NCBI GenBank assembly: GCA_049304015.1
Contig: JBAQNS010000009.1
Span: forward strand, 12,069-76,068
Length of the DNA: 64,000 nucleotides
DNA from: JAIFWN01 sp049304015
Lineage (GTDB): Bacteria; Patescibacteriota; Minisyncoccia; Phycocordibacterales; Zambryskibacteraceae
Direction of reading: 5' to 3'
Part shown: piece by piece, positions 41,587 to 50,512 of the stretch
Numbering within the stretch: position 1 is the first letter of the stretch
How the letters are laid out: the number at the start of each line of letters is the position of its first letter
Notes under the pieces: model-generated
Database searches by the model: none
Told to the model about the DNA's origin: nothing
Seen by the model: only the letters and a program-made list of their open reading frames with translations
Translations under genes and position numbers: made by a program

Positions 41587-42113
41587 ACAATCAATCAAAA
41601 ATACTTAGGTGGACAGTTATTATTGGCATAGTGATAGTCCTTAATATGTTTTTTAACTACGCTCTTTCACTTGTTTATAAAGAGCCTGATTTTAATGTTT
41701 TTTGTCCAAATACAACTCAGGTAGTTGAAGCTAATACAAAAGATTTGTGTGTCTCTAAAGGTGGTCAATGGAACCAAAATACTGCCTATGCTCCACAAAA
41801 AATGGAAGCTAGCGGTTATTGCGACCTTCAATTTACCTGCAGAAATGACTATGATGTAGCCAGAAAGAATTATGACAGGAATGTTTTTGTTACTTTAGTT
41901 ATCCTTGGAGCACTTTGTGTATTATTAGGTAATTATTTAAAAGGCAATCTTGTATTAGGACAATCACTATCAATCGCTGGAGTACTGTCTTTCATTATTG
42001 CTTCAGTCAGATATTGGTCATCTGCAGATAACCTTATTAAAGTAATCATTCTAGCCATTGCTCTGGGTATACTAATCTGGATAGCAATGAAGAAATTTAA
42101 AGATTCAATCTAA
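41583..42113 (+). CDS. Hypothetical membrane protein (176 aa)
   Basis: One N-terminal helix (WTVIIGIVIVLNMFFNYALSLVY), an extracytoplasmic loop with three or more cysteines (about 37-85; FNVFCPN, KDLCVSKGG, GYCDLQFTCRND), then three more helices. The Cys-rich loop could form disulfides, for which the DsbA-like protein at 229 would be a candidate catalyst. No family recognised. It overlaps ychF by 4 bases and leuS by 1 base, forming an operon. Confidence 0.75.
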   Translation: MNNQSKILRWTVIIGIVIVLNMFFNYALSLVYKEPDFNVFCPNTTQVVEANTKDLCVSKGGQWNQNTAYAPQKMEASGYCDLQFTCRNDYDVARKNYDRNVFVTLVILGALCVLLGNYLKGNLVLGQSLSIAGVLSFIIASVRYWSSADNLIKVIILAIALGILIWIAMKKFKDSI

Positions 42114-44353
42114 TGCAGGATTACGATCCAAAACAAATAGAACCTAAATGGCAAAAATTTTGGGAAGAAAACAATGCAGGTAAAGCCGAAGAAGACTCAA
42201 ACAAGCCCAGATACTATTGTCTAGTAGAGTTTCCTTATCCCTCTGGAGACGGGCTCCACGTTGGTCATGTTAGGAGCTACTCGGCCCTCGATGCCTTGGC
42301 CCGTAAACGCCGTATGGAAGGCTACAACGTCCTTTATCCAATAGGATGGGATGCTTTCGGACTACCCACAGAAAACTACGCTATCAAGACAGGCAAGGAC
42401 CCAAAAATTGTTACCAAGGAGAATACAGATGTTTTTAGAAGGCAATTAAAGGCACTGGGACTTTCATTCGATTGGTCAAGAGAAATAAATACCACCGATC
42501 CAAAATACTATAAGTGGACTCAGTGGTTATTCCTTCAATTCCTAAAACATGATCTTGCATATAAAGCCAAGATTGCCATCAATTGGTGCCCAAAGGACAA
42601 AATTGGTTTAGCCAACGAAGAAGTAGTGAATGGTTGTTGTGAGAGATGTGGCACAAAAGTGGAGAAGAGAGACAAGGAACAATGGATGCTCGCCATAACC
42701 AAATACGCGGATAGGTTAGATAAAGATTTAGAGACAGTTGATTTTCCTGAGAGAGTTAAATTGAGTCAAAAAAATTGGATAGGTAAGTCGGAAGGATCCG
42801 AAATTGTTTTCAATGGAGATAAAGAAATAAAAGTTTTTACCACTCGTCCAGACACTATTTTTGGTGCCACCTTCCTTGCTATTGCTCCAGAAATTTCAAA
42901 GAAATTAATAGGGGATGATTTTGGTGTAGTGTTAGATACAGATAGAGAAAACAAAGAAAAGATAGGTGTTAATACTGGACTCGTAGTCAAAAATCCCGCC
43001 AATGGTGAAGAAATACCAGTTTGGGTAGTGAATTATGTCTCAGCAGATTATGGGACGGGCGCCATTATGGGAGTGCCTGCAGATGATGAGAGAGATATGG
43101 AGTTTGCAGAAAAATATAAACTACCAATTATTAAAGATTATAAGAAGGCAGGTTTTGAGGATTTTGGGCAAAAAGTCACAAGATTTAAACTCAGAGATTG
43201 GGTCTTTAGTAGGCAAAGATATTGGGGGGAACCTATACCAGTGATTCATTGTGCCAAATGTGGCACAGTGCCTGTACCAGAGGAGAACTTGCCAGTTTTA
43301 TTACCGGATGTAGCCAAATATGAACCCACAGACAACGGCGAATCACCTCTAGCCTCTATAGATTCTTGGGTAAATACAAAGTGTCCAAAATGCGGAGATG
43401 AAGCGAAACGAGAAACAGATACCATGCCAAACTGGGCTGGTTCAAGCTGGTACTTTATGCGCTATACAGATCCAAATAATGACAAAGTTTTTGCTTCAAA
43501 AGAAAGATTAGAACATTGGATGCCAGTAGATTGGTACAACGGAGGTATGGAGCACACCACCCTTCATCTTCTCTATTCTCGTTTTTGGAATAAGTTTTTG
43601 TTTGATATTGGTTTGGTACCTACAAGTGAACCATACAAAAAGAGAACCTCTCATGGATTGGTTTTAGGTGAAGGCGGAGAAAAAATGAGTAAGTCTATTG
43701 GTAATGTTATTAACCCAGATGACATCATAAGTCGTTTTGGAGCGGATACATTGCGTTTGTACGAGATGTTCATGGGTCCATTTGAGCAGGCTATTGCCTG
43801 GAACGAAAGTTCGCTGGTTGGACCAAGAAGATTTATAGAGAAAGTATGGAAACTTAAAGATAAAATTGATTCTAGTATTGTAGAAATATTTCCTGAAGAT
43901 GAGATATTGATGAACCAAACTATAAAAAAAATATCAGATGACCTAGAAAATGTCGGTTTTAATACTGCCATCTCTAGTTTAATGATTTATACAAATGCTC
44001 TAGAAAAACGTGCTTCTATTTCTAAGATTGAGTACGAAACACTGCTTCTATTATTAGCGCCCTTTGCCCCACATGTATGTGAGGAGTTGAATTTTAAAAT
44101 TAACAACTCAAATTCAATTTTTGAAAAAGAATGGCCAAAATACGATGAGAACAAGCTCACAAATAGGGAAGTAACGCTTGGAATTCAAATAAATGGCAAG
44201 CTTAGATCTACTATAAAGGTTCATATTGACATTTTTGATGAGGAATTGAAGAAAAAAGTTTTAGAGCAAGAAGAAGTCAAAAAATGGCTTAACCACAACG
44301 AGATAAGAAAAATTATCATTGTTGCTGGCAAAATTGTCAATATCGTGATATAA
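42113..44353 (+). CDS. leuS: Leucine--tRNA ligase
   Basis: 746 residues (bacterial LeuRS about 820-870). Signature HIGH is GLHVGHV in PSGDGLHVGHVRSY (about 44-57), KMSKS is EKMSKSIGN; the editing domain keeps the Thr-rich TTRPDTIFGAT and the GVPADDERD motif. Four Cys in CAKCG...CPKCG (about 380-425) could bind zinc. The reduction is in the linker after GVPADDERD and at the C-terminal end. Charges tRNA-Leu and hydrolyses mischarged products. Last gene of the ychF operon. Confidence 0.97.
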   Translation: MQDYDPKQIEPKWQKFWEENNAGKAEEDSNKPRYYCLVEFPYPSGDGLHVGHVRSYSALDALARKRRMEGYNVLYPIGWDAFGLPTENYAIKTGKDPKIVTKENTDVFRRQLKALGLSFDWSREINTTDPKYYKWTQWLFLQFLKHDLAYKAKIAINWCPKDKIGLANEEVVNGCCERCGTKVEKRDKEQWMLAITKYADRLDKDLETVDFPERVKLSQKNWIGKSEGSEIVFNGDKEIKVFTTRPDTIFGATFLAIAPEISKKLIGDDFGVVLDTDRENKEKIGVNTGLVVKNPANGEEIPVWVVNYVSADYGTGAIMGVPADDERDMEFAEKYKLPIIKDYKKAGFEDFGQKVTRFKLRDWVFSRQRYWGEPIPVIHCAKCGTVPVPEENLPVLLPDVAKYEPTDNGESPLASIDSWVNTKCPKCGDEAKRETDTMPNWAGSSWYFMRYTDPNNDKVFASKERLEHWMPVDWYNGGMEHTTLHLLYSRFWNKFLFDIGLVPTSEPYKKRTSHGLVLGEGGEKMSKSIGNVINPDDIISRFGADTLRLYEMFMGPFEQAIAWNESSLVGPRRFIEKVWKLKDKIDSSIVEIFPEDEILMNQTIKKISDDLENVGFNTAISSLMIYTNALEKRASISKIEYETLLLLLAPFAPHVCEELNFKINNSNSIFEKEWPKYDENKLTNREVTLGIQINGKLRSTIKVHIDIFDEELKKKVLEQEEVKKWLNHNEIRKIIIVAGKIVNIVI

Positions 44354-44424
44354 TAGTTTCTATAAGTAATAACAATGGTTTGACAGATATCGGGCCAAGT
44401 GATACAAATAGACTTTATAAACAT

Positions 44425-45462
44425 ATGAGTGAAAAAATTATTTTAAGCTTTAAACCAAAACAAGTGACCAAGTCGCTTCTTTCTGGGCTTACTAAGCGAG
44501 GTAAGGATGTCATTGAATCAAGATACGGACTTGGTGCAAAGGCTACAAAAATGACTCTTGATGCCATAGGCAAAAAATACGGTATTACTAGAGAGAGAGT
44601 CAGACAAATTGAGAATCACTCCTTGGCTGCTATTCGTAAATCTAAATCATATAAAGATTCTCAAGCATCATTTACTGAATTAAAGGAAGTCATATTGGGT
44701 TTGGGTGGTATTGTGTCAGAAAAAGATTTATTGACTCATCTATCCAAAGACTCAACAACTCAGAATCATCTAAATTTTATTTTAGTAATTGGAGACGAAT
44801 TTAAGAAAGAAAAGGAGGACGATGAATTCAAACATCGATGGCATGTAGATTCTGAGCTTTCAAAAAAGATTCAAAATGCGATTAGAAAACTTTACTCCAA
44901 ACTTTCTGATGATGAATTAGTAGTAGAAGGTGATCTCATTAACAATTTTTTGGATGAAGTTAAGGATATTAATGAAAAGTATAAAAATGAGGAAGTTATT
45001 AAGAGATGGCTTTCTATTTCCCATAAAATAGGGAAAAACCCACTGGGTGAATGGGGTAAGACTACTTCTCCTAATGTAAATGCAAAGGGTATGAGAGATT
45101 ATGCTTTTCTTGTTATTAGAAAGCATGGTTCACCTATTCACTTTAAGGAGGTGGCCAAGGCTATCTCTCAATATTTTGACAAGAAAGCGCATGTTGCTAC
45201 CACCCACAATGAACTTATAAAGGACCCAAGATTTGTACTAGTTGGTCGTGGATTATACGCCCTTGCAGAATGGGGTTATATGTCAGGAGTGGTTAAGGAT
45301 GTTATCAAGAAAATACTCGAAAAGGATGGGCCGCTCAGCAAAGACAAAATTATAGAGAAAGTGCTCAAAGAAAGATATGTAAAGGAAAACACTATTATGG
45401 TGAATCTTCAAAATTCGAAATTCTTCAGAAAAGACAAAGAAGGAAAATACTCTATTGCTTAG
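44425..45462 (+). CDS. Sigma-region-4-like and HARE-HTH domain protein
   Basis: 345 residues. N-terminal helix-turn-helix (about 20-75): RGKDVIESRYGLG, then LDAIGKKYGITRERVRQIENHSL is a sigma-70 region 4 signature that reads -35 elements. The middle is a charged helical part; the C-terminal two thirds hold HARE-HTH-like units (YAFLVIRKHGSPIHFKEVAKAI, LVGRGLYALAEWGY), as in RNA polymerase delta subunit. No sigma regions 2-3 are present. Possible RNA polymerase-binding regulator. Start ATG 44425, downstream of TTGACA-17-TACAAA. Confidence 0.82.
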   Translation: MSEKIILSFKPKQVTKSLLSGLTKRGKDVIESRYGLGAKATKMTLDAIGKKYGITRERVRQIENHSLAAIRKSKSYKDSQASFTELKEVILGLGGIVSEKDLLTHLSKDSTTQNHLNFILVIGDEFKKEKEDDEFKHRWHVDSELSKKIQNAIRKLYSKLSDDELVVEGDLINNFLDEVKDINEKYKNEEVIKRWLSISHKIGKNPLGEWGKTTSPNVNAKGMRDYAFLVIRKHGSPIHFKEVAKAISQYFDKKAHVATTHNELIKDPRFVLVGRGLYALAEWGYMSGVVKDVIKKILEKDGPLSKDKIIEKVLKERYVKENTIMVNLQNSKFFRKDKEGKYSIA

Positions 45463-45496
45463 TGCTTTTTGCTCTCAGGTTGTGTAAAATATAAAT

Positions 45497-46702
45497 ATGT
45501 TAATGACATCTGTTTCTCTGTTGAAACTATATGCTCCTATTTGGGTGCCGCTATTATTTCTTTTGGTTTGGTTTGATCTTTGGATGAATTATAAAAGAAG
45601 AGAATACATCAAGGCTCAAGGTGGCATTGTCCTTGAGATAAAGATACCGAGGGAAATTCTAAAATCTCCTGTCTCTATGGAAATATTTATGAATACCCTA
45701 CACCAGACAAGTGTTGGTAGCCTTGTTGATGTTTATTATAAGGGGCGCCTTCGTCCTTGGTTCTCGCTTGAGATCGCATCAATAGGCGGCCACGTACATT
45801 TTTACATTTGGACTCCTCCAAAGTTCAAAACAATTATTGAATCTCAACTCTATGCACAGTTCCCAAATATAGAAGTTCATGAGACAAAGGATTATGCCTT
45901 GGACGTTCACCATAATCCAGAGAAGCTTTCATTTGGATGGATTGGACAATTCGCCCTTACTAAAGCAGATGCATATCCTATTAGGTCCTATATTGAATAT
46001 GGGCTAGACAAAGATCCAGAGGAAGAATACAAAAATGATCCAATAGTCCCAACACTAGAATTTCTTGGTTCTTTAAAGAAAGGTGAACAAGCTTGGATAC
46101 AAATATTGGTCCAAGGACACACCAAAGAGGGAATCAAATATGGACGACTTTCATTAAAGCCAGATTGGACTGCTGGTGTTAAAAAGGAAATAGAAGAAAT
46201 AGTTAAGAAGGGAACAATGAAGGCTGCTGATGAAAAGAAAATTAGCTATTTAAATTTATCTGAAGCTCAAAAAGATACTATAAAAGCAATAGAAAGAACT
46301 CTTTCTAAACCAGCTTTTGATACTATGATTAGAGCGGCTTACATTGCAGAAAAAGATGTTTTTAATGCCAACAATATTGGTGGATTACTTGGTAGCTTTA
46401 AACAATTTGGTTCCAATAGTTTAAATGGTTTTAAACCAGGATTTAATGCTGGCTATGACTATCCATGGCAAGATTTTAAGGGTATTAGAAAAAAGAGAAA
46501 CGAAATTAAGCTACTTGAGGCTTATAAAAGACGTTCTTTCTTTAATGCACCGTTCAAGCATTTTCATGGCAAACCATTCATACTAACCTCAGAAGAGTTA
46601 GCAACTATTTGGCACTTCCCAAGCTCTATTGTAGCCGCCACTCCAACTCTTGTTCGCCTTCCTTCTAAGAAAGGCGAAGCTCCTTCAAACTTACCAATGT
46701 AG
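45497..46702 (+). CDS. Membrane-anchored conserved hypothetical protein (DUF8128-like)
   Basis: 401 residues. N-terminal helix (IWVPLLFLLVWFDLWMNY), then a cytoplasmic region beginning LEIKIPREILKSPVSMEIFMNTLHQTSVG. This opening resembles the conserved CPR protein usually encoded next to a VirB4/DUF87-type ATPase in pilus or secretion clusters. No ATPase gene is adjacent here. Function unknown. TAAAAT ends 6 bases before ATG. mltG follows with a 1-base overlap. Confidence 0.7.
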   Translation: MLMTSVSLLKLYAPIWVPLLFLLVWFDLWMNYKRREYIKAQGGIVLEIKIPREILKSPVSMEIFMNTLHQTSVGSLVDVYYKGRLRPWFSLEIASIGGHVHFYIWTPPKFKTIIESQLYAQFPNIEVHETKDYALDVHHNPEKLSFGWIGQFALTKADAYPIRSYIEYGLDKDPEEEYKNDPIVPTLEFLGSLKKGEQAWIQILVQGHTKEGIKYGRLSLKPDWTAGVKKEIEEIVKKGTMKAADEKKISYLNLSEAQKDTIKAIERTLSKPAFDTMIRAAYIAEKDVFNANNIGGLLGSFKQFGSNSLNGFKPGFNAGYDYPWQDFKGIRKKRNEIKLLEAYKRRSFFNAPFKHFHGKPFILTSEELATIWHFPSSIVAATPTLVRLPSKKGEAPSNLPM

Positions 46703-47649
46703 TGTCTATGGAGAATCCCTTTCAATCTTTGGCAGAGAAATTCTTGATTTGGCTTGATAATAGTATCAAAGAATTTAATCTAAAGAAGAAGCAGAATTTT
46801 ATTTTTGTAGGTCTTTTTTTAGTTAGCCTTGTTTATTATTTTTTTATAAGCCCTCCTAGCAACTTTCCAACAAAAAATATTATTAACATTAAAGAAGGTT
46901 CTGGTTTATACTCACTCTCAATTAGTTTAGAAAAAGAAGGCATTGTTCGTTCAGCTATAAGTTTTAGAACATTGGCAATCATTTTGGGTGGAGAAAAAGA
47001 TATGAAGGCTGGAGACTACTATCTACGGACACCACAGAGTTCTTTGACCTTAGCTTGGAGAATATTGAACGGTGAAAGAGATATTGAGAAAGCAAGAATT
47101 ACTATTCCAGAGGGATTTACTAAACAAGAAATATCAAAATTATTTTCGAATAAATTTTCTAAATTTGACCACGAGACTTTTATACAAAAGGCCAATGAAG
47201 GTTATTTATTTCCTGATACATATTTTATAGAAATCAGTGCTACAGCCACTTCTACAGTAGATTTACTAAATAATAATTTTAATAGAAGAATTGCCCCATT
47301 GCAGAGTGATATAAACAAATCTAAACACACCTTAAATGAAATAATCATTATGGCTTCAATACTAGAAGCAGAAGCAAAATTACCAGAAGAAATGTCTATG
47401 GCCTCAGGTATTTTATGGAAGAGAATTTCTATAGGTATGCCCTTGCAAGTTGACTCTGACATGAGTACTTATAAAGTACCCGGATTACCTAAGGAACCAA
47501 TTAATAATCCAGGCTTAAACGCCATAAGCGCCGCTCTTTATCCGAAGAGTTCACAATATCTGTATTTCTTGACTGACAAGCTTGGTGTAATGCATTATGC
47601 AAGGACATTTGATGAACACAAAGCAAATAAAGCCAAATATCTCAGGTAA
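46702..47649 (+). CDS. mltG: Endolytic murein transglycosylase MltG
   Basis: 315 residues: one membrane helix (FIFVGLFLVSLVYYFFI), a LysM-like part (NIINIKEGSGLYSLSISLEKEGIV), and the YceG catalytic domain with the active Glu in MASILEAEAKLPEE (about 215) plus PLQVDSDMSTYKVPGLP and NPGLNAISAALYP. The enzyme cleaves nascent glycan strands and so sets their length. Begins with GTG 46702 or ATG 46708. mnmA starts within its 3' end. Confidence 0.94.
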   Translation: MSMENPFQSLAEKFLIWLDNSIKEFNLKKKQNFIFVGLFLVSLVYYFFISPPSNFPTKNIINIKEGSGLYSLSISLEKEGIVRSAISFRTLAIILGGEKDMKAGDYYLRTPQSSLTLAWRILNGERDIEKARITIPEGFTKQEISKLFSNKFSKFDHETFIQKANEGYLFPDTYFIEISATATSTVDLLNNNFNRRIAPLQSDINKSKHTLNEIIIMASILEAEAKLPEEMSMASGILWKRISIGMPLQVDSDMSTYKVPGLPKEPINNPGLNAISAALYPKSSQYLYFLTDKLGVMHYARTFDEHKANKAKYLR

Positions 47650-48685
47650 AAAAGTTTTTGTAGGGCTTTCTGGAGGAGTAGACAGCGCTGTTTCTGCAGC
47701 CCTATTAAAAGAACAAGGTTTTGATGTTACTGGAGTCTTCATAAAGGTATGGTCACCTGATTTTTTACCTTGCACCTGGAGAGATGAGAGAAGAGATGCA
47801 ATGCGTGCGGCCGCACAACTGGATATTCCTTTTTTATTTTTTGACTTTGAGAAGGAATATAAAAAGGAGGTAGCAGATTATATGGTGAACGAATATAAAG
47901 AAGGACGAATACCTAATCCTGATGTGATGTGCAACAAAGAAATTAAATTTGGAATATTTTGGAAAAAGGCTGAAGAATTGGGTGTGAATTTCATAGCCAC
48001 AGGTCATTATGCTCAAAACATAGAAGGTAAATTATTTGAAAGTGTTGATAAGGAGAAAGATCAAAGTTATTTCCTCTGGACTTTAACCAAAAACGATTTG
48101 AAACATATTATTTTTCCTGTGGGTAATTTAAACAAAAAAGAAGTAAGAAGATTAGCGGAGAAATACAAACTTTCTGTTTCAACAAAAAAAGATAGCCAAG
48201 GAATATGTTTTTTGGGTGAGATAAGTTTAGAGGAATTTCTCCCTCATTTTATTCAAGTTAGACCAGGAAATGTTTTAGACACTCAAGGCAATATAATAGG
48301 CACTCATAAAGGAGCAATATACTTTACTCTAGGAGAGAGACACGGTTTTGATGTGACCACAAAAGGTCCTGACAATAAGGCCTATTATGTTGTATCAAAA
48401 AATATGAATGACAACACTATTACTGTCTCAAACGATGAGAAAGTGATTTCAGAACTTTCGGCAAAAAAGGTTTTATTGAAAGAGATAAATTTTAATGGAG
48501 AAACCAAAGCCCAAAACTTACTCGCAAGGGTAAGATACAGAGGCGAAAAGATTCAAGTTAAGTTTAATGATGATAAAGTTGAATTTATATCTCGAATAAA
48601 TGGAGTGGCAGTTGGTCAATCACTCGTACTTTATGATGGAGATTTTTGTGTGGGAGGTGGAATTATTGATGAGATTATAGAATAA
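47612..48685 (+). CDS. mnmA: tRNA-specific 2-thiouridylase MnmA
   Basis: 357 residues. PP-loop SGGVDSAVSAALL near the N terminus, catalytic Cys in NPDVMCNKEIKFG, and second Cys in SQGICFLGE; the C-terminal part contains a beta barrel (RPGNVLDTQGNIIGTHKGAIYFTLGERHG). It makes s2U34 in tRNA-Lys, Glu and Gln, receiving sulfur from a persulfide carrier not seen here. Start ATG 47612, overlapping mltG by 38 bases. Confidence 0.96.
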   Translation: MNTKQIKPNISGKKVFVGLSGGVDSAVSAALLKEQGFDVTGVFIKVWSPDFLPCTWRDERRDAMRAAAQLDIPFLFFDFEKEYKKEVADYMVNEYKEGRIPNPDVMCNKEIKFGIFWKKAEELGVNFIATGHYAQNIEGKLFESVDKEKDQSYFLWTLTKNDLKHIIFPVGNLNKKEVRRLAEKYKLSVSTKKDSQGICFLGEISLEEFLPHFIQVRPGNVLDTQGNIIGTHKGAIYFTLGERHGFDVTTKGPDNKAYYVVSKNMNDNTITVSNDEKVISELSAKKVLLKEINFNGETKAQNLLARVRYRGEKIQVKFNDDKVEFISRINGVAVGQSLVLYDGDFCVGGGIIDEIIE

Positions 48686-48710
48686 ATAAGAACTGGGCTA
48701 TAATTTTCTT

Positions 48711-49427
48711 ATGAATCAAAATAATACAGAAAGAGAAATTATTATTCAGAAAGCAAATGGTGACAAGGAGCCATTTGATATGAACAAACTTCGTTCATCA
48801 TTATTTAGAGCAGGAGCTACAGAAGACACAATAGAGAAGGTAGTCAGTCATGTGAGAACAGAGCTTAAGGATAATATGACTACTGGTGATATATATAAAT
48901 ATGCTTTTAATATTCTACACAGAATAGAAAGTCATGTGGCTAAAAGATACTCCATCAGGAGATTGGTTATGAGTCTTGGACCTTCTGGTTTTCCATTTGA
49001 GAAATTTGTTGCCAGATTACTTGAAGCTAAGGGTTATAGCACTCTCACTGATCAGACTATTTTAGGTAGTTGTGTAGCTCATGAGGTGGATGTGGTGGCT
49101 TGGAACAAAGAAAAGTTAATTATGTGTGAAGCAAAGTACCACAATGAATTAGGTACTAAATCAGATTTGAAAGTAGCTTTATATGTAAAGGCTCGTTTTG
49201 ATGACATTAAAGAGGCGGGTACTGTTTTTGATTATGGAGGTAAAAAACGAGTCTTAGATGAGGGCTGGCTTATTACTAATACAAAATTTTCTTCTACGGC
49301 CATTCATTATGGTGAATGCAAGAACCTAATTATGATAGGATGGAATTATCCAGAAGTTGGTAATTTGCAAGATATGATAGAAGAAACTGGCATTTTAGAT
49401 ACATTAGAAGTTCCTCATAATATATAA
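48711..49427 (+). CDS. ATP-cone plus Mrr-like nuclease domain protein
   Basis: 238 residues. The N-terminal ATP-cone (IIQKANGDKEPFDMNKLRSSLFRAGA, about 9-95) is the nucleotide-sensing module of ribonucleotide reductase and NrdR. It is followed by a restriction-endonuclease-like domain with HEVDVVAW...LIMCEAKYH (D...ExK core, about 125-145) and QTILGSC. This fusion is known in CPR and Bacteroidetes but not assigned a function; a nuclease gated by ATP/dATP is a reasonable idea. TATAAT (48699-48704) ends 6 bases before ATG. Confidence 0.85.
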   Translation: MNQNNTEREIIIQKANGDKEPFDMNKLRSSLFRAGATEDTIEKVVSHVRTELKDNMTTGDIYKYAFNILHRIESHVAKRYSIRRLVMSLGPSGFPFEKFVARLLEAKGYSTLTDQTILGSCVAHEVDVVAWNKEKLIMCEAKYHNELGTKSDLKVALYVKARFDDIKEAGTVFDYGGKKRVLDEGWLITNTKFSSTAIHYGECKNLIMIGWNYPEVGNLQDMIEETGILDTLEVPHNI

Positions 49428-49433
49428 TTATTT

Positions 49434-49901
49434 ATGTACAACCCAGATATAGTTTCAATTTTTTTTGAGCTTGTGATAGCAATGCTACTCGGTGCCTGTC
49501 TTGGACTCGAGAGGACCTTCGCAGGTAAAACTGCCGGTATGAGAACTTATGGACTTGTAGCCATGGGTTCCTGTCTATTTATTATTCTTAGTAAGCTAGT
49601 GACTCCGGTCGCAGATCCTGGCTCACCAGGGCATATGTATGTTCTCCAAGGTTTAATTATGGGTATTGGTTTTATTGGTGGAGGGGCAATTCTTCATAAC
49701 CATAATCACAATCAGGACCACACATCAGGGATTACAACTGCAGCAGGACTATGGATTACTGCTGGTATTGGTGCCACTGTCGGATATGGATACATGCCTA
49801 TTGCCTTTTTTGTGACCGTGGCCACACTCTTTGCTTTCACTGTACTATGGTTTTTTGAACATAAAATTACTGGCAATAGCTTGAGAAAAACTGATAATTA
49901 A
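49434..49901 (+). CDS. MgtC/SapB family membrane protein
   Basis: 155 residues with four to five helices. MgtC signature: AMLLGACLGLERTFAGKTAGMRTYGLVAMGSCLF near the N terminus and GIGFIGGGAIL...GITTAAGLWITAGIGATVGYG. A His-rich loop (HNHNHNQDH, about 88-96) is unusual. MgtC proteins act in Mg homeostasis and F-ATPase regulation in pathogens. TATAAT precedes ATG by 5 bases. The following gene overlaps by 1 base. Confidence 0.92.
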   Translation: MYNPDIVSIFFELVIAMLLGACLGLERTFAGKTAGMRTYGLVAMGSCLFIILSKLVTPVADPGSPGHMYVLQGLIMGIGFIGGGAILHNHNHNQDHTSGITTAAGLWITAGIGATVGYGYMPIAFFVTVATLFAFTVLWFFEHKITGNSLRKTDN

Positions 49902-50497
49902 TGGACGAACGTACACAGAGGTTAAAAGAAATTAAAGACGAGGTTATAAACCTAAGGGCTTCACCTTTATATGAGGAAAGAATAAAAAATAATGTCCTCC
50001 CAGTCATAGGTGAAGGCGACCACTATGCCAAAATTGTGTTTGTAGGCGAGGCGCCAGGAGAGAATGAAGCCAAAACTGGCAAACCTTTTTGTGGTCGTTC
50101 AGGGAAACTGCTGGATGAGTTATTAATTTCTATAGGGATACCAAGAGAGACAGTTTATGTGACAAATATAGTGAAAGATCGTCCACCCAAAAATCGAGAT
50201 CCACTACCAAGTGAAATAGATATCTATGCTCCGTTTTTGGATAGACAAATTGAAATTATTAAACCTAAAGTAATAGCTACTCTTGGTCGGTTTTCTATGC
50301 AGTACATAATGAATCGCTATGGTTTAGACTTTGAGCTTGGACCTATTAGTTCACTACACGGCAACGTCTTTGAATCAGAGATAGGAGGAGAAAAGGTAAA
50401 AGTTGTACCTCTATATCATCCTGCTGTGGCTATATATAATCAACATTCTAAAGCCACACTATTTGATGATTTCAAAATTCTAAAAACTCTCATTTAG
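49901..50497 (+). CDS. Type 4 uracil-DNA glycosylase-like protein without Fe-S cysteines
   Basis: 198 residues. Active-site motif GEAPGENEAKTGKPFCGRSGKLL matches UDG4 (GEAPG.xED..G.PFvG.AG), with VYVTNIVKDRPPKNRDP and a later HPAV. Classical family-4 enzymes bind a 4Fe-4S cluster by four Cys; here the N-terminal CxxC is absent, KCRPP reads KDRPP and the fourth position in SEIDIYAPFL is Tyr. The enzyme would remove uracil without the cluster, or the fold has a new role. Confidence 0.88.
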   Translation: MDERTQRLKEIKDEVINLRASPLYEERIKNNVLPVIGEGDHYAKIVFVGEAPGENEAKTGKPFCGRSGKLLDELLISIGIPRETVYVTNIVKDRPPKNRDPLPSEIDIYAPFLDRQIEIIKPKVIATLGRFSMQYIMNRYGLDFELGPISSLHGNVFESEIGGEKVKVVPLYHPAVAIYNQHSKATLFDDFKILKTLI

Positions 50498-50512
50498 TGT
50501 TATATTGCTTCT

